A stretch of 64,000 bases of DNA. Origin: Platerodrilus igneus (taxonomy: Eukaryota > Arthropoda > Insecta > Coleoptera > Lycidae). The notes under the pieces were generated by a model. That model was not told the origin of the DNA. It ran no database searches and saw only the letters and a list, made by a program, of their open reading frames with translations. A program made the translations under genes and the position numbers. The stretch spans positions 526,001 through 590,000 of the forward strand of contig JARFIW010001257.1 of NCBI GenBank assembly GCA_036346225.1, given 5' to 3'. This document shows, piece by piece, positions 22,136 to 32,753 of the stretch (positions are counted from its first letter, which is position 1; every line of letters starts with the position of its first letter).

Positions 22136-24230
22136 CATTAAAGAGAGAGAGAAAGAGATCACGCCTCTATCCTAGTGGGGCCAATTCACAATCTATTGAC
22201 CAGGCCTCTGGGGCCTGTCAAACTTATGAGGCCATTCTTTGTGATCTCACAGCTTCAAAAGCCTTTTAAACTTCTTATGCGAATTCCAAAAGGTTCCGCT
22301 AATTATTAGCTAAAATGAACACCATGAAAGATACATATAAAAAATAAATGGTTCCCGGGTGCCTGCTAAAACCTCAAAAATTTTCACTGACTCCACAAGT
22401 ATAGTAATAGGACGTTTTCAAACTCTTTTAGCCCGTAGATTGTTGATCAATCATAGTGGGGTCATTAGAATGTTCCGATATAGTGCGCTACCATACGTCG
22501 TAATTTAGAACTATTGCACCATTGCCAGATTTTATTCATGTTAGTAACTATACTTATGAGGCCGCCACTCTCTGTTACATACTAAACAGGTTAAATTGAG
22601 GGACGGTGTTAGATATTATTTAGAAGTAATTTCTGTTAATATAAATGAATATCAGTGAACATAATATTTCAGCAATTTGCAAATTGCGTTAATAGATTGA
22701 TTTTGTCGTTTCAAACGTTTTATCCTGTTATTTACAATAGTGGCTTATGTAATACGTATTTACGTATTTCTAAGTTTCATAAATTTGCACAATAAGAACA
22801 GATTTATACCCACATAGTTTTACACTGATTATACCATGTATTAAGTCCCATCTTTATTTTGCAGTAATGAGATTTTGAAAGACCTATCCTCTACATAGTA
22901 CATTTTATAATGTTCAATGAAAACAAGGAGCGACTTGGTGTAACATGACTCTGATAAGTGTTAATGTAAAAATCAAGGAAAATCCCTTTATACAATTTCT
23001 ACAGTTAAGAAAATTGATAACATTTTGTTGATATGCTAAGTTATGACATTGAAAAAAGCATGAGTAAAAATTTAGACCATTATTTTGTGTCATTTTGAAT
23101 GTTTTGACAGTTGCATGTTGCTAGGAGCCCCAAATTTTTAATCCAAAATAGTCTACCACTGTCGCTTTTATTTGTGAATGTTAGTGCTCGAATTTATTTC
23201 ATTGTAGCTCGTTTTCCTATTGGAAAATTATTGGCGGTACTGGATACATGACAGCCTCATGCAAATATATGAAATCAAAAATGGTCGTAATGCTTTATGC
23301 TTCGTTAGTGCTTGTATTTTTCTCGTTTGATTGCCTCTTTATTAGATAGGGGGTTTTTAGACATGAAACCGGTACTAGCCCCATTCAAATTATATTCAAA
23401 GTGAACAGTGGTCTTAAATTCTTGTGATCTTCAACGTCTATTAATGACAAAAGTATGTGAAGAAGATAAGAAATTATCCTAATAAAGATAATTTTTTTGG
23501 ACTGGTTTTACTTGCAAAGGTTTGTTTCATCTTTTTTGTACCAATTCCTCCTGATTGGTTTTCCCTAATATTTCTTAAAAAAAATATATATCGGGTTCAA
23601 TTATTCGGCCTACTAGTATCATTCTTTTTGTGAAATGTTTGAAAACAAAGTACTAATATTTAATAAAAAGTTATGTGTTTTAGATTATACACTCATTGCT
23701 CATGAACTAAACTAGCTGTAATAACTCCAACAATAATTCTAATCAAACATGATAACAATGTAAGAAGTTACAGCAAAAATTTATTGTAAATTTTTGTTTG
23801 TATAAACTTTACAATTCAAATACACCTGAAACTAAATACAAGTATTGTTAACAACTTACCGTTTATATCTTAAACATCAAAGTATAAAAAGTACTTGAAC
23901 CCTGTGACTAATAAATCAGTAATATATAAATAGTTGTTACGTCGATTGTTATGGTTATTGAGACACGTGGCGCTGTTCATCAGTAGCAGGAGGGTACAGG
24001 ACATATTTTGTTTGAGATATAACGTAGATGCAATATGCACATCCGTTCTAAACATGTAAAAATTAAAGTCTGAGATAGTAAAGCAACGTTGATGTTATAG
24101 TGCCTTCGAAAACATATGTGGTTTATAAATACAAAATCTGAATTTAGTAACAAACAGATACAATAAAATGCAAAATTTATATAAAATTCATATTTTATTT
24201 TGAATACTTATATCTATAAAATAATAATAC
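22136..24230. other. No gene seen
   Basis: It begins with a short AGAGAGAGA run. The rest is AT-rich unique-looking sequence with no long open frame, repeat partner in this window or recognisable motif. Confidence 0.5.
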
Positions 24231-24249
24231 AGTCTAACCTATTTCATGC

Positions 24250-24474
24250 ATTTCTTAGAATTAGTTGTTTTTATAAAATAAACATAATAATCTTAAATTG
24301 ATCTCCAACTACATTTCTTCAAAACTGAATGCTGTACTTGACAATCCTCAATTATTTTTTTCTGGATTCACTCACGTTTCTTCAATTGTTTGGCGAAATA
24401 ACTAAACAATGCTTCTTTTTCACTTGCATTCCACGGTATATGCTTCTGTTGAAATTTGGGTTGTTGCAGGATTC
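24250..24474 (-). pseudogene. Possible gene remnant (K/R-W motif protein), exon-like
   Basis: On the minus strand a TTCCAG acceptor-like site precedes 24474. The open text reads 'ILQQPKFQQKHIPWNASEKE' and 'ALFSYFAKQLKKR'. A GTGAGT donor-like site sits at 24375-24370, but reading on in the same frame gives a stop and then 'IEDCQVQHSVLKKCSWRSI' and another stop. The 'PW...EK.A....F' plus later 'C..H..LK..SW' spacing resembles a SANT-like module seen in some insect predicted proteins and possible transposon-derived genes. Both readings are plausible: a real exon ending at GTGAGT, or a decayed single-exon copy. Confidence 0.35.
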
Positions 24475-25258
24475 CTGGAAGTACAAATAATTTTAATGCT
24501 TGAGATTTCGTTATGTGACGGATTAAATGCGCAAACGTGGCAAAATGCTACTTTAGATGTACCAACGAAACTTGAAATACCATCGGTTAACTTACGTTTT
24601 TGGTATGTTCAAAATTATTTGTTAGACGTATGTTTTCAGTAAGCTCCGTCTCTTTCACACCAGTCTCTTCTAGACTTCGTAAACTTTTACCATTTCAAGA
24701 ACGATTCTAGGTAATGGATTGAAACCTCACTGAATATACGTTTAAAAATTTGATGTAATTTCATTCTCAAAGAGCAGGAAGAAGAATTACTGCTAATGTA
24801 TGCAATGTTTAGGAAAAATAATTTTTGAAAACCCTAGTAAATTTTTGTATCATTTTCGGTTATGTAAAACACCAAAGTTAGTATTTTATATTTTCCAAGG
24901 CAAATTCAGCAGCATCTCAAAAAATATTTCAAAATAAAATCTTTAAATGTTATTCCGCAAGCTCTTGACAACTTCAGTTTACAATTAAATTATGTATCTA
25001 TCAATATAATTTTTCCAGTTTAATGGGCGGCTATAAAAAAATTAAAAATCTTACGAACAGAAATCGTAGCAATTTATGCTAATTTCTAGAGCCATATACT
25101 TGTTTAACATGCGATAGGTTTCAGATTCTAATCACCATAGGAACAGTTAATGACGTTATTTACAAAAAGTATAGAAATTGTTGGGTGAAGATATTAGAAA
25201 GTATTTTACAGAACGCACTTACGTGAATGCAAATTATATATAAAAGAAATGGACTTAC

Positions 25259-25348
25259 CATTTATTGCCGTAGATACTGTCTGCCATTGTGTAAGTTCAT
25301 CATTATTCCCCTCAAGCTTGAATGTCCTGGACCATTCTGTAGGTAAAC
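25259..25348 (-). CDS. Exon-like segment with matching splice phase
   Basis: This 90-base stretch is bounded by TTGTTTCAG at its 5' side and GTAAGT at its 3' side on the minus strand. Only one frame is open ('LPTEWSRTFKLEGNNDELTQ' then 'WQTVSTAIN'). It ends with one base of a split codon. The next candidate exon (24376-24474) begins with two, so joining gives Gly in frame. I cannot name the protein. The consistent phase and good splice sites are the only support; it may be a leftover of a host gene whose introns were filled with transposons. Confidence 0.4.
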
Positions 25349-25446
25349 CTGAAACAAGATTGTGAGAGTATTAAGAAAATAAAATTTCAACTTAATTTAA
25401 TCCCAAAATTGTAAATAATCTATAGGAACACTGTGGCACGATTTAA

Positions 25447-25812
25447 ATAAAATTAAATAAAAACCCTTATCCACAAAAAATATTTAAATTACTAGATACG
25501 TATTTCGACCACTATGTGGTCATCATCAATGATTAGCTGTATAATTTACTATATTGTTGCTTTAAACACTATCGAGGATATTCTCCTCACTCGCAGGCTG
25601 GTGTTCTCAACAACAAACAAGTGAATTGTTTGTTGTTGAGAACACCAGCCTGCGGGTGAGGAGAATATCCTCGATAGTGTTTAAAGCAACAATATAGTAA
25701 ATTATACAGCTAATTTTTTTTTTCTACTGATGATGACCACATAGTGGTCGAAATACGTATCTAGTAATTTAAATATTTTTTGTGGTTAAGGGTTTTTATT
25801 TAATTTTATTTT
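25447..25812. repeat. 366-bp near-perfect palindrome (fold-back element)
   Basis: Arms of about 174 and 187 bp pair around a 5-base centre (GTGAA at 25621-25625). The inner arm is CTCAACAACAAACAA/TTGTTTGTTGTTGAG. The outer arm ends in AATAAAATTAAATAAAAACCC and its complement. The arms differ by a few bases and a T-rich insertion near 25715. The outer arm carries a hammerhead-like motif on each strand. No coding sequence. It may be a fold-back or MITE-like element, or head-to-head copies of a short repeat. Confidence 0.9.
25727..25762 (+). other. Hammerhead-ribozyme-like motif
   Basis: CTGATGA (25727-25733), a hairpin GACCAC/GTGGTC with loop ATA, then GAAA (25750-25753) and ATACGTATC. This is the order of the conserved hammerhead core (CUGAUGA, stem II, GAAA, stem III, UH cleavage site). 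CTA/TAG could start stem I. Two flaws weaken it: an extra T between the core and stem II, and a stem III of only two or three pairs. The inverted arm (25500-25533) has TTGATGA instead of CTGATGA. Penelope-like elements are known to carry hammerheads. Confidence 0.35.
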
Positions 25813-27159
25813 ATCCAAAATTGTAAGTCGCATTAAATACAGTGATAACGTAAGGGGTTTTTAATGGGTATTTAATCAGCCGACATTTATTTATTTATTT
25901 ATTTAATTAGTCCAATGCTATTTACAGTATACATAAATGAATAAAAAAAAACTAAAAAACTAAAGAAAAGAAAATGTAAAGTGTTCACTTATGTAAATAA
26001 GTCAAATCCTTAACTAAATACAATCTAGTCTTGCAGATACACCACACATATCCCTCGCGATAAAATTTCCATTTTAAGAGAGTGAAATTTTGCAAATGAA
26101 TTGTCCCTATATAAAATTAATTAATGACAAAATAAAAAATATCAGACCTGATGTTTAACAAGAAAAGACAATACATCAAAAATTATACACAAGGCGTCGA
26201 AAAACCTCGTCACCACTGAGCCAGGCATTAGTTTACACATGCCATAAAAACTATACGCGAACGTAGAGAACTCATAAATTAATTAGTAAGGTGTTTAAAT
26301 ATTATTTGACAGTATATACATTAAAATTTCTAAATAAGCAAAGCTAATTAAATTGTTTCAGTGTTGGAAATGTTAATAAGGTTTGTGTTGCAAGTGTAAT
26401 GTAATAGTTACATCCAACAAACATACCGATCATTCTTAGAATATTTAAGAAACAACTTAGCTTCATCAAAACCAATGCCATTCCTAGCACAGCACATAAT
26501 TCATCGACTGCGATCCAATGACATTTTCATTTATTTGGAAACAATTTGTAGTTATAATACTTACAATAGTCACTAAATACTGAACAGGAAATGCACCATC
26601 ACAACAACTCTAACTCGTGGCAATAATAAAATACATTTAAGTTTTATGACCGTGAGTGCAATAGAATAGTATTTATGTACTTGAGAGAAGGGGGGAGTGC
26701 CTCATCTGAATTAATAAACTTAAGTTGCCCAAACCACGCCGAAAGTTAAACGATACATGGCAGCTGGTTTGATATGAGAAGCGCATTAACATGTTTTAGA
26801 ATTCAAATTTTATGAAGTTCTATCATATATTGTAGTAATAATCGAAGTTTTCTTTAAGAGATTAAAGGGCTGGGGGAATACAAATGCTATGAAATAAGTT
26901 AACCACCTGCATCATAAATGGGTTTGTTATCTATATCAAAAGATTCTACAAAACGGTATTTTGTTAGCTCGCAGATTTGCAGTTGTACGAGCAATAAAAC
27001 TGTCCCCATTGTTCGCAATTCTTGGTCCTTATGTTATCTCATTGGTTGCAAGCCGTGTTCTACAAATGCTTCACAGTTACTTTATTGCAATATCTTGCAG
27101 GTGCTGTTCCTAGAAATACTTGACATTCTATTGCTGGGAATTACTTTTTGAAAAGCAAA
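25813..27159. other. No gene seen; contains a direct-repeat copy at 26745-26850
   Basis: AT-rich. The segment 26745-26850 (AAAGTTAAACGATACATGGC, then CGCATTAACATGTTTTAGAA) recurs in the same direction at 30104-30210. No readable protein; open frames in the stretch look random. Confidence 0.5.
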
Positions 27160-28238
27160 CATGTTGTTTTCGATCCTTATCAATACAGAATGAGTTTTGA
27201 AAGTGGTCTAATTCTATATAGTGCTCTTTTTCCGTAAAGAAGCCTGGTAATTCATGCTGCTAATCAAGATGCCTTCTTGTTAAGTTGTTTTGTATTGAAA
27301 CAATATCTAGAGTCTATAAAAAATATAGCGAAATTCATTCAACCGCCTTAAAACTTGGTTTAGTATTAAAGCAAATATAAGCAGATGCTTCGTTTAGAAG
27401 ACGAACATGGCCTTTAGATATGAAATTTTAGAAATTGCAATTTTAACTGTAACATTCCTTACCACGATTACCCTGCTATATTTAGAAATAGACAAAGAAA
27501 TTGAATTTTACATTTCTGCACGTTCAGTGTGATAACAGAAACGGTCTAAATATCCAACATACTGGGTAAAAGACCAAATTAAAAGCTTTTGAGTACGAAT
27601 ATGCGAATGAACTTAAAAGAACCTAGAATTTGGCTAATTGTTCAGCGATAAACTAGAAAATCAAATTCACTTTGTGCTTAGTTTGAGCTTTTGTATCTGT
27701 TGTAATTTTAACATATCCGTGGCATTTGGTTAATCACCTTCAACAAAATATACTTTTAAATTCACTTGATTAAAATAAGGAACGCTGTTTGAATAGCGTA
27801 CATTTAATGGCATTAAAATACAAAGAGACACACAGGTGTTCGACTTTGATTAGCAAAACAGTATTCAGTTACAAAGCTATATCTTTACACCTTTACAAGT
27901 TGACAGTAAATGTAATTTTATATACATACACCATATACAATTTCAATAACCAGAGCTCTTTTATAATATTTTCGACAACATAGTTGTAGAACCAAAACCG
28001 TAATAAATAATACAGTATGGAATGTAAAGCAAATACAGATATCTAGCAGGAGAAATAAGACCTTTTTAAATGGCAACATTGGCGAGCTTCGTAAAAGTGC
28101 TTAGTTGTAATAATTATAAGCATTTATTCTAATATACCCTAAAAGAATATGCCTGAGTAAAAATTAAATTATATTACCTCTCCTCTGGGCCCAGGCTTGT
28201 CTAGTCTGCAGTACATAGCGAGCTTCATAAGATATGTG

Positions 28239-28241
<3 letters not shown>
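27160..28241 (-). repeat. Repeat Y, copy 2 (inverted)
   Basis: From about 27290 to 28241 this is the reverse complement of 28290-29170: shared blocks include AGACGAACATGGCCTTTAGA and GCAGTACATAGCGAGCTTC. The outer part (27160-27290; CTCTTTTTCCGTAAAGAAGC, GCCTTCTTGTTAAGTTGTTT) matches 39215-39325 in the same direction, which shows how far the family extends. No coding potential. Confidence 0.85.

Positions 28242-28289
<48 letters not shown>
28242..28289. repeat. (AT)n microsatellite at the centre of the Y palindrome
   Basis: AT dinucleotides bounded by GTGAGGTATAT on the left and ATACATACCTCAC on the right, themselves inverted copies. Confidence 0.95.
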
Positions 28290-28293
<4 letters not shown>

Positions 28294-29170
28294 CCTCACA
28301 TATCATATGAAGCCCGCTATGTACTGCAGATTAGACGAAGCCCGGGTCGAGGGGAGTGGTAGAATAATTTAATTTTTACTCTGGTGCATCATATCAGGGC
28401 ATATTAGAATAAATGTGTATAATTATTACAACTAAGCACCTTTATGAAGCCCGCCAATGTTGCCATTTAAAAAAGCTTATTTCTCCTGCTGGTGATCCTC
28501 ATTTACTTTATATTTCAGACTTGTGTTATTTTTTGGGACTTTGTTTCTACAACTATGTTGTGGAAAATATTATAAAAGAGGTCTGGTGATTAAAATTGTA
28601 TATGCTATATGTATTTAAAATTACGTTTACTGTCCACTTTTTATGGATGTAAAGATTGTAACTTGTAATTTGTAACTTAATACTGTTTTGCTAATCAAAG
28701 CCGAACACCTGTTCCTCTCCTTGTATTTTGATATTTTTAAACAGCTTTCCTTATTTTAATTACGTGAATTTAAAAGTATGTTATGTTGAAGGTAATTAAC
28801 CTAAAACAACGAATATGTTAAAATTACAACAAGAGATCCAAAAGCTCAAACTAAACACTAAGTGAATTCGATTTTCTAGTTTATCACAGGTTAATCAACT
28901 AAATTCTAGTTGTTTTAAGTTCATTCGTATATGTACTCGATCTTTCACCCAGTATCTTGGATATTTAGACTTTATAGAGACCGTTTCAGTTATGACACTG
29001 AAAGAGATGCTACAAAGTTACAATTTCTAAAATTTCATATCTAAAGGCCATGTTCGTCTTCCGAATGAGGCATCTGCTTATATTTACTTTAATACTAAAC
29101 CAAGTTTTAATGTGTTCAATGAATTTTGCTATATTTTGTACAGATTCTAGATATTGTTCCAATACAATCT
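28290..29170 (+). repeat. Repeat Y, copy 3
   Basis: Mirror partner of 27290-28241 and direct homologue of 21706-22135. Homology to the left arm fades after TCTAGATATTGTTCCAATACA near 29160. No coding sequence. Confidence 0.85.
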
Positions 29171-30547
29171 TCAAATTTCCAGCTTGGTATCACGTAACAA
29201 AAGTATAGACACGGAACCAAACGTTTCATTTTTCACGTTGTGAATATCTTTTATACCTATATGACATAAATATAGTTCCGCTTGCAATTTTTGCCAGCAT
29301 TGTTAAAAATAACTACAATTTAAAATCAGTTGATAATCATTTTAATGTCAGTCTAGATTTTAAAATAACTAAGATGGTGGTGGTTCTATGTGATGTTGCT
29401 ATGGCTATAATGTACATCCACATTTCTGTTCATGGAATCCTGAAATGGATTAAAAGTTTTTTGTAAGAGTTAGTGTGCAAAGAAGACTAGAGTATTAGTA
29501 GATAAAGCAGACTTTGGATAAAAGTCTGTTGTATATTAACTTTCCTATTTAACATAATGTTTCCCATATATAAATCTAATATCTCCAATTTGCGAGAGGA
29601 AAAGAGGGTGGTGTTTGGATTCTATAAAATGTCTAAATTTTGGGTAAATGCTTCATCTAAATTAATAACCCTAAGTTCAAGCTAACTTTTTTTGTAACTT
29701 TCTATCGTTTTGTAGATGCACACTAGAACCCATGCAATTCTAGATCACTTCTAAAATTGTTGACTTTTAAAGATTTTACCGAAAAATTCGTACTTCAGTT
29801 AGAGTGATATCTACAAAGAGCTTACATGTTAATAACCGCGTTTGATAACATGAGTTACAAAATATTAAGTGTTAATATAAATGCAAAAGAAAACCAACTT
29901 CTCCCTATTGAAAATAAGAAAATTTAACTATACAAATTCACAGTTTAAAATATGAAAATAACATACAACAATCACGAACTGACTTAGGCCAGATCACACA
30001 ATACACCATTAAAATGTGCTTGAAACTTTACTTTCTTGGAGGAAGTATTAAACATACAATGTACATAAAAGATCAGCATTTACAAGTGGACATGCTCAAA
30101 TCACATCGAAAGTTAAACGCTGCGTGGCAGCTGGTTTGAGCTGAGAAACGCATTAACACGTTTTAGAATTCAAATTTTATGAAATTCTATTATGAGTTGT
30201 AGTAATAATTTTTATCCCACTTTAGACATAATTGACATTTGTGACTTTAAAACACTCTTGCATAAGTTAAATTTACTAGAACGGCTGTGAAGCAGCACGT
30301 AAATTTTTATTAATCGCAAATGATTAAGAACTTATTCATTAATAGGTATCATTAAAATGAACGATTTTCTTTTGGCACGGGGCTGCAAAAGTCGAGTCAC
30401 CGTAACTCTCTTACATCCCGCAGTATATGTACATTATTTTATTTCTATCTCTGTGCCATTAAAAGTCGTATTAAATTTTGAAGCCCGCTGGTGTTAGCCG
30501 CCCAAGCGAAACAAGGGCGACTGGCAGAGAAGGGCTTCAATGTGTAC
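29171..30547. other. No gene seen; short hairpin and direct-repeat copy
   Basis: AT-rich, with the second copy of the 105-bp direct repeat at 30104-30210. A GC-rich stem-loop lies at 30479-30539: outer stem GAAGCCC/GGGCTTC and inner stem GCCGCCC/GGGCGACTGGC. It sits just left of the Gypsy insertion site. The target duplication GTAC is at 30544-30547. Confidence 0.5.
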
Positions 30548-32036
30548 TGTAGCAGTGTAAAATCCTGCTAATATCCTTATAGGTAGGCAATCCTAATTAC
30601 GGAGCGTATACATCTATGGTAGTATATAGTTCTAGTGCGCGTAGAACAAGTTAGAACGGAGTAGGGATTCGAGGTCCGACGGCGATACTCAAGGCCATCG
30701 TGGTTTTTCTGGTTCTTGTTGAGTTGAACTTGCAAGCAGAAGGACGTTTCGAAGAATCGGCTTCTTAGTAATAATTCTTGCGAAGAAGCGAGTTCGATTT
30801 AAAATGTTTTACTTCACGAAACTTACAGCAGGCTAGTGGTAGGTGAGATTTCTTTTAAATAAAATTTTGCTAATGAAGTATTACAAATTTTAGCTGTCAG
30901 TTACGGTTGAAATAAATAACTTTAGTTATTTTAAAATTAGATTACTAAGGTACCGTCTTGAACGAAAGAGGTTTCCTAGATATCTAATGGCGTTGGCATA
31001 AACTTGGACTTGATTAACGGAATTTCATATGAAGATGTACCATTCGACTTTAATCCAAAACAAGTGACGAAACTACAAGTGCGAAGTGGAGAGCAAAGGT
31101 TGTTGATGCTTTACAATTCCATGTTCGTCGCAAGGGTCAAGTCGAGTCAAGGACGCAGCTGGCGGTTAGGTTTGGATGTTTGCAGACAGATGACATTGTT
31201 TTCCTACAAATTATGTAACTAGGTAATTATACTTTCTTATCGGATCGGGTTTGGAACAAAATTTAGTTAAACAAAGAGTAAACTACAATAATTTTTATTC
31301 GTAGCTTACCTCATGATGTTGTAAACATTCCTGGACTTTTTAAATTTAATTTTGTTTTAAAATTGTTAGTAAGTTACTCGATGCTCGAAGTCCACATTTA
31401 CTTGACATTAAATTTGAACTATAATGACCTTTACCTCAATCTAACTTCACTTTGAATATATAGCAACTTTGCATAAAGTGCTTTGTACACATATTTTGTA
31501 TTAACAAACAGTGTAACACTGATGAGGTTATGAGCTCAGCCACTTATCGGCGCATTTAATTTAATTGTAAATGATTTAACGTAATTTAATTTCTTTATTA
31601 ATTGTATATAAAATTTGGACTTATGAAAGTTTAAGTCGGTTTGTATATAGTTTTGCTACTTGATTTTTTTTATGAAGGAACTAAGTCGAATCATGCTTAT
31701 TTGTACATACCTTTTCTTGTACATATATTACTAAAACATTAGAAATACTTTGCTTTTCAATTGTTTATTTATTGAACTGGTGTGTTTGTGACTTAGTGCA
31801 TTAAATGGTACACTACTGTGTTAAGCTATACAAGTCATCCCACCCCTGAAGAACTTTTTAGACGTTTTATGCTCTTAAATTATTATAGTTTAGGCTATGT
31901 TTTTTTTAAGCAAAATTAGTGTTTTGTTTAGATTCTACCATACTTAGGGAGATGGAGTTTGCAGCCAGTGCAGCAGTCCCGAGGTATTAGATATAATTTT
32001 TACTCCCTTACAGATAGGTGTACCAAGGAGTAGACA
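30548..32036 (+). repeat. Gypsy 5' LTR (1489 bp)
   Basis: Long LTR starting TG and ending CA. It includes a 72-codon open stretch (31004-31222) repeated in the 3' LTR, but that frame has no ATG near its start and an upstream ATG is stopped after four codons, so I do not call it a gene. No clear TATA box was assigned. Confidence 0.92.
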
Positions 32037-32038
32037 CG

Positions 32039-32056
32039 TGGCGCCCAACCAAAAGA
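32039..32056 (+). promoter_or_regulatory. Primer-binding site, tRNA-Lys type
   Basis: TGGCGCCCAACCAAAAGA begins two bases after the LTR. The first 12 bases complement the 3' end of tRNA-Lys (…GGTTGGGCGCCA). Only one copy is present here, in contrast to the tandem arrays in the related elements in this window. Confidence 0.8.
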
Positions 32057-32753
32057 AATTTATAGCGAGCAACGTTAACAAGTGACACCGACGAAATTGA
32101 TAGTAATTTTATTTGGTCTCACATTTTAAATAATTTTTTAAGGTAACCAGGACATTAACGCATGCTAATACAGTAGTGATCAGTTGAATTTTAAATTCAA
32201 AAATTGAATATTAAGTACTAAACGAAGAGTTTATGCACTGACACCAAGTTCATTAAATAAGACAAACATTTAGAAATTATTTTGATACATGTATTTTATA
32301 ACTATTGCTTGTGGTATATTAATATTACATTAAAATTTTTTTTCCGAACTACAGGTCGCGTAGGTAGCGTGGTGACTATTGGCGTTTTGTGGTAGAACCT
32401 CTGATCCCTAGAAATAGAGATTTGGGAGCGCTAACATAAACCAATAGAAACTGAAGATTGTCCTCGTGTAAAAGTAGAGATCATCAAAAATAACCATTTC
32501 AAAAGGCTAGAACCCCTTGATCTTCAACCTACCCTGTTTTGTTGTGAATTTTTTTCAAAATATTCGAATATAATTAAATGAACAAGCGAGTCTTGTAAAA
32601 TAATTATAAACAATCTGGTACGTGGAATATTCCTGCGGAGACATAACAGTTATTAATTGATTGTTAGAGTTGGAAGTTTTTTTAAAAAAAAATTTTTGTT
32701 GCAAAAAATTGCGTCCAGTTGTTAATACTGTTTGAGAGAATTGGTTGTTAGTA

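Noticed and set aside
23870..24055. 61-codon minus-strand frame as a small gene
   Set aside because: No motif, signal or neighbour support, and length is expected by chance in AT-rich DNA.
31004..31222. 72-codon frame in the Gypsy 5' LTR, repeated at 37339-37557
   Set aside because: It is duplicated only because it lies in the LTR. It has no ATG at its start, and the nearby upstream ATG is stopped after four codons.
31517..31545. CTGATGAG in the Gypsy LTR as a hammerhead core (also near 37857)
   Set aside because: No GAAA at the required place and no stem II pairing downstream.
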